Positions 60,719-64,000 of a stretch of DNA of 64,000 nucleotides are shown one piece after another. Both the position numbers and the translations under genes were made by a program. Below the pieces are notes generated by a model. It saw only the letters and a program-made list of their open reading frames with translations. It had not been told where the DNA came from and ran no database searches. Position 1 is the first letter of the stretch. Every line of letters starts with the position of its first letter. Origin of the DNA: Bradyrhizobium frederickii (GTDB taxonomy: Bacteria; Pseudomonadota; Alphaproteobacteria; Rhizobiales; Xanthobacteraceae); contig NZ_SPQS01000012.1 in the NCBI RefSeq assembly GCF_004570865.1, positions 170,041-234,040 on the forward strand. Direction: 5' to 3'.

Positions 60719-62839
60719 CTAAGCGGCACGAACGGATTCGAGGAATTTTGCCACTTCGACCCGGAGCCGGTTGCTGTCGCCGGTGAGCATCTGCGCCGCC
60801 GATAGAACTTGCGAGGAGGCCGAACCGGTCTCACTCGCGCCGTGCTCAACCTGGCCGATGTTCGACGAGACCTCCCGGGTGCCATGCGCGGCCTGCTGCA
60901 CGTTGCGAGAGATTTCCTGCGTCGCAGCGCCCTGCTCTTCCACCGCTGCAGCAATGGTGGAGGAGATTTCCGATAGTCGCTCGATGGTGCCGGAAATCGC
61001 CCTGATCGCGCTGACCGATTCCCCCGTCGCCGCCTGAATACCCGACACCTGCTGGCTGATCTCGCCAGTCGCCTTTGCGGTCTGCTCGGCCAGCGCCTTT
61101 ACTTCCGCGGCGACGACGGCAAAGCCGCGGCCCGCCTCGCCTGCACGCGCCGCCTCGATGGTGGCGTTAAGCGCAAGCAGGTTGGTCTGACCGGCGATGG
61201 TATTAATAAGCTCGACGACGTCGCCAATGCGGCCAGCCGCCTTCGACAATTCGCCGACTCGATCGTTGGTGCTGCGCGCCTGATCGACGGCGTCGCCAGC
61301 CATCCGCGCCGATTCCTGGACCTGCCGGCTGATCTCGGTTACCGAAGATGTCAGCTCTTCGGTCGCGGAAGCGACCGATTGCACGCCGGCAGTGGCCTGC
61401 TCCGAGGCGGCTGCCACCGCCGTGGCCAGTTGCTGCGAGCGATCGGCCGTTGCGGCGAGAGTCCGGGCGGAAGCTTCCAGCTCGGTCGAGGCCGACGATA
61501 CGGTCTTGACGATCTCACCGATCCTGGCTTCGAAGTCGTCGGCAAGCCGGTTCATCGCAGCGATCTTCTCGGCTTCAGCGGCCTTTTCCTGGGCTTCGCG
61601 CTCCGCCTGCATGGACCGCATCTTTTCCGCATTCTCCTTGAACACCAGCAACGCGCGCGCCATCGCGCCCATTTCGTCATTGCGGGCAACGCAGGGTACG
61701 ACGATCGAAGTATCGCCTTCGGCGACGCTGCTCATGGCGCTCGTCATCTGATTCATCGATCGAACAATGCGGTTGAAAACGATCCACAGAGCGCCAGCCG
61801 CCAGAAGCATCGATAGAGCCATCAAGACTCCATTGAACAGGAGGGTGTGCAGGCTGTTGCGCTGGGCCGCTTCGGTCAATTTCGCCGCTTCCTGGCTTGC
61901 TTGCGAGCTGAGCGCGATCACGTCGTCGATCGCGTTTGTCGCCTGGCCAAACCACTCGGCGGGCTTGAGCGGGTAACTTGCACCGGCAAGTCCGGCGGCA
62001 TAGACGCCCTTGCGAGTCTCCTCGAAACGGCGGAACACGTTCTCGCGCACCCGCTCGGTGCCGGTCACGACGCTGGGCGGCGCCGACGATTTGGCGGCAT
62101 ACGCTTGCACGTAGTCCCAGCCAGCCTCGAGGCGCCCCCGGAACATAGCAAGGTTGCCAAGTTCCGCGGAGGTCATCGGCTTGCCGGATGCCACAAGCGC
62201 TGCCACCGCTGCCCGCTCGCGGCCCAGATATTCGCTCATGATCCAAAGGAAATGCTTGAGGTTCTGCAGGCTCGACAGGCGCGACTGGATGTCGTCCTCC
62301 TGCATCGCCGCGGCGACACGGAGAGCCTGGCTCGCGGTGATGAGCCCCGTGATGGTCGGAGCCCATTGCGACACGACGGCCTGTTCGCGCGAGTTGCCTG
62401 GCTTGACCATTTCGGCATCCGCGCGTGCGCGAATGACGACCAATTGTTCATGCGCACGCTTGGCAGCGGCGATCATCTGGTCTCGATTGGCAAAAGGCCG
62501 TGACGCCAGGCGAGCAAGGGCCTGTTCGAATGCCTGATCGCCCAGTTTTCGGAAGTTTGTGATTGTCGCTTGCTGGCCGGTCGCGGCAGGATCGGCGGCA
62601 TTGAGTGCGCCGTTTGTCGCGCCGCGCTCGCGAGCCCATTGACCGGCGCTTTCCAGCAGCAGGTCCGCGGTCTCGTTTACGGAAGCTGCATCGGAGGCTA
62701 GAGCACGCTCCAGGCTTGCATTGCGCAAGACATATCCTGAGATCCCAATGCCGAAGAGAGCCAGCAGCGAGACTGCTGAGACCAGAAGATTGCGAATACT
62801 CATCGTTCCGGCTCGGCCGGAGGCATTGATCTCGGACAT
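60719..62839 (-). CDS. methyl-accepting chemotaxis protein with NIT sensor domain
   Basis: The ATG at 62837-62839 follows GTGCAGGAA and gives 706 aa. TM1 (about 15-37) is followed by a NIT-type helical sensor (AGQWARERGATNGALN), TM2 (LLFNGVLMALSMLLAAGALW), a HAMP domain and a signalling domain with the tip EAARAGEAGRGFAVVAAEVK. NIT domains bind nitrate or nitrite in some proteins, but the ligand here is unknown. No che genes are adjacent. The C-terminus lacks a CheR-tethering pentapeptide. Confidence 0.9.
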   Translation of the reverse strand: MSEINASGRAGTMSIRNLLVSAVSLLALFGIGISGYVLRNASLERALASDAASVNETADLLLESAGQWARERGATNGALNAADPAATGQQATITNFRKLGDQAFEQALARLASRPFANRDQMIAAAKRAHEQLVVIRARADAEMVKPGNSREQAVVSQWAPTITGLITASQALRVAAAMQEDDIQSRLSSLQNLKHFLWIMSEYLGRERAAVAALVASGKPMTSAELGNLAMFRGRLEAGWDYVQAYAAKSSAPPSVVTGTERVRENVFRRFEETRKGVYAAGLAGASYPLKPAEWFGQATNAIDDVIALSSQASQEAAKLTEAAQRNSLHTLLFNGVLMALSMLLAAGALWIVFNRIVRSMNQMTSAMSSVAEGDTSIVVPCVARNDEMGAMARALLVFKENAEKMRSMQAEREAQEKAAEAEKIAAMNRLADDFEARIGEIVKTVSSASTELEASARTLAATADRSQQLATAVAAASEQATAGVQSVASATEELTSSVTEISRQVQESARMAGDAVDQARSTNDRVGELSKAAGRIGDVVELINTIAGQTNLLALNATIEAARAGEAGRGFAVVAAEVKALAEQTAKATGEISQQVSGIQAATGESVSAIRAISGTIERLSEISSTIAAAVEEQGAATQEISRNVQQAAHGTREVSSNIGQVEHGASETGSASSQVLSAAQMLTGDSNRLRVEVAKFLESVRAA

Positions 62840-63296
62840 TTCCTGCACCCCAATGCATGGTCGGAAGTCCATAGGTACCAAGCTGAGCCCGGGTCTCCGA
62901 CGAATTGAGAGGCTGACCTCGTTGACGGGTCGGCCAAAACATCCAAAACATCCAAGGGACCGCTCATGGAAATTGGCGGAGCCTGGTCACTACGCGCCAC
63001 GAATTGCGCTACACCAAAATAATGCAGCAGGTCCCACGTAAGTCTTAACGGCCTCTGCGTACAACTACCTGAAAATTGGGTCTGAATCACCGCAACAGAC
63101 AGCTCTGCATTGGCGCAGGGAGCTTCACACACGCAGAAGTTCTATGTCGATGACGCAGGGTCGCTAGACTGGGCTCGTGCCAATCCGCGTTGGGTCATTC
63201 GCGACGGTTTGCCCGCGAGGCTGAGGCGGCCTTCGCCATGATGGAGTGCACGAGGCGGTGCCGGACCCAATCCGCCACCCTGAATATTGGCGACCT
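62840..63296. other. region between MCP and Cys-rich genes
   Basis: 457 bp with no supported gene. It contains the MCP promoter (minus strand); a tandem AACATCCAA-type repeat (AAAACATCC twice) lies at 62937-62953. The rest shows nothing I can name. Confidence 0.45.
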
Positions 63297-63650
63297 TTAC
63301 AGGCGCCCCCTACAAGTCTCGCGATACCTGCGGCAATTTCCTGCACCTTGTTCGCCCAGCTCATTCTTGTAGAGGCAGGCCTGTCTCAATTCGGCGCACA
63401 CATTCGTGCGTACTGGTCTTTGGCAGGTCTCCCGGTATCTGCGGCAATTTCCTTCACCCCGTTCCCCTAGCGCGTCCTTGTTTTCACAGGCAAGCCGCAA
63501 TTGCTCGCATTGCCCGCCCCCTCGACCGTCGTACACTCGGACGCCTCCCGGTCCAATCTCAAAGGATTGGGAAAAGGCCGAGATCGGGGCTACAAAAAGG
63601 GCAGTTGCCGCTGCGGCGCCGAATGCATACTTGCGCAGCCCTTTAAACAT
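63297..63650 (-). CDS. secreted Cys-rich protein with duplicated repeat (117 aa)
   Basis: A signal peptide (FGAAAATALFVAPISAFSQS) is followed by FEIGPGGVRVYDGRGGG and then two repeats with the same spacing, C-x6-C-x13-C-x6-C. The first ends with EGNCRRYRETC and the second with AGNCRRYRETC. The two repeats are alike at the DNA level as well, so the duplication is recent. All eight Cys could form disulfides in the periplasm. I do not know the family or function. It lies next to an IS3-type insertion. Confidence 0.7.
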   Translation of the reverse strand: MFKGLRKYAFGAAAATALFVAPISAFSQSFEIGPGGVRVYDGRGGGQCEQLRLACENKDALGERGEGNCRRYRETCQRPVRTNVCAELRQACLYKNELGEQGAGNCRRYRETCRGRL

Positions 63651-63705
63651 TGCTGATCCTCCAGTTGGTATGTGCCGGTGAATAGAGGGAGACCGCTTCA
63701 GCGGC

Positions 63706-64000
63706 TGAGCTGGCCCCGGTTGTCTGAACAGAATATCCGCGTCGATAAGTGGAGCCTCTGCCGGGGTTAGGCTGCCGTGCGGAGCGGCAGCGGGGTGAAG
63801 TAGGCTTGATCCGGTGTGCTGCCGTCAAGGCTCGAATGTGGACGGCGGCAATTGTAGAAGTCCAGATAGCGGCCAATCGAGGCGCGAGCGTCGCTGACGC
63901 TGTCGTAGGCCCGCAGATACACCTCCTCGTATTTGACGCTGCGCCACAGCCGCTCAACGAACACGTTGTCCCGCCAGGCGCCCCGGCCGTCCATACTGAT
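63706..64000 (-). mobile_element. IS3-family insertion sequence, end portion
   Basis: Starting at about 63706, TGAGCTGGCCCCGGTTGTCT resembles an IS3-family terminal inverted repeat (TGA...CCCCGG). The element continues past the window's right edge and carries the transposase end. The exact boundary is tentative, because the other end and the target duplication are outside the window. Confidence 0.55.
63767..64000 (-). CDS. IS3-family transposase OrfB, C-terminal fragment
   Basis: The frame enters from the right edge and ends in TAG... on the minus strand after PLPLRTAA. The visible 77 residues include SMDGRGAWRDNVFVERLWRS, then VKYEEVYLRAYDSVSDARAS and YLDFYNCRRPHSSLDGSTPD. The RDNVFVERLWRSVKYEE block and the RRPHSSL end are typical of the DDE transposase OrfB of IS3 elements, with the catalytic Glu in VERLWRS. 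The upstream part, including OrfA and the frameshift, is outside the window. Confidence 0.9.
   Translation of the reverse strand: MSMDGRGAWRDNVFVERLWRSVKYEEVYLRAYDSVSDARASIGRYLDFYNCRRPHSSLDGSTPDQAYFTPLPLRTAA

Overview
The window reads as a chromosomal segment of a slow-growing alphaproteobacterium, very probably Bradyrhizobium or a close relative. The evidence is the high GC content, the rhizobial order glyA-nrdR-ribD-ribE-ribH-nusB-thiL-hppA on one strand, plsX-fabH-ihfA-merR on the same strand, a HemB with an Asp-rich metal site, a GcrA regulator, an LdtR-type MarR protein, DUF3551 and DUF6163 family proteins, and several families of intergenic palindromic repeats. The species cannot be named from sequence reading alone.

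Layout. 0-15 kb: the end of an O-antigen ligase, a broken MarR gene with its operators intact, a block of metabolic or hypothetical enzymes, an acetamidase/formamidase family protein, gcrA, a large porin, a MarR regulator, an alpha/beta hydrolase that seems to lack its serine nucleophile, an SDR, an HSL-type esterase with a divergent TetR regulator, and a small outer-membrane beta-barrel. 15.5-21.4 kb: an accessory segment bounded and split by three copies or pieces of a tRNA-Pro(GGG) locus. It holds an acyltransferase and a GntR-controlled operon (MFS transporter, FAD monooxygenase, HD-domain protein). 21.5-40 kb: mostly core housekeeping genes (fatty acid and phospholipid initiation, IHF, YceD, cytochrome bc1 chaperone, BamE, proton pyrophosphatase, thiamine and riboflavin biosynthesis, NusB, NrdR, GlyA, LdtR, HemB), with intergenic repeats between operons. 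40-49.5 kb: an RDD membrane protein, an N-end-rule aminoacyl transferase, then a compact four-gene operon read on the minus strand: a 1069-aa zinc-ribbon/cyclase/AAA/TPR protein, a cytochrome P450, a 603-aa membrane protein and a DyP-type peroxidase. 49.9-60 kb: metal and stress functions (MntH with a Mur-like box, an EntS-like MFS, a second cyclase, another MFS, an exported AHL-lactonase-like protein, DmeF, and a rhodanese-ChrB/ChrA chromate pair). 60-64 kb: a DUF3551 protein, a NIT-domain chemoreceptor, a duplicated Cys-rich secreted protein and the end of an IS3-family element running off the window.

The best candidate for an undescribed system is the cyclase-P450-membrane-DyP operon (41745-49466). 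Its genes overlap by 4 nt at two junctions and are 20 nt apart at the third. The cyclase domain has lost two usual substrate residues, and the P450 lacks the acid-alcohol pair needed for ordinary O2 activation. That would fit a peroxide- or hydroperoxide-using P450 partnered with the peroxidase, but this is inference. All calls were made by reading the sequence; no database search was run.
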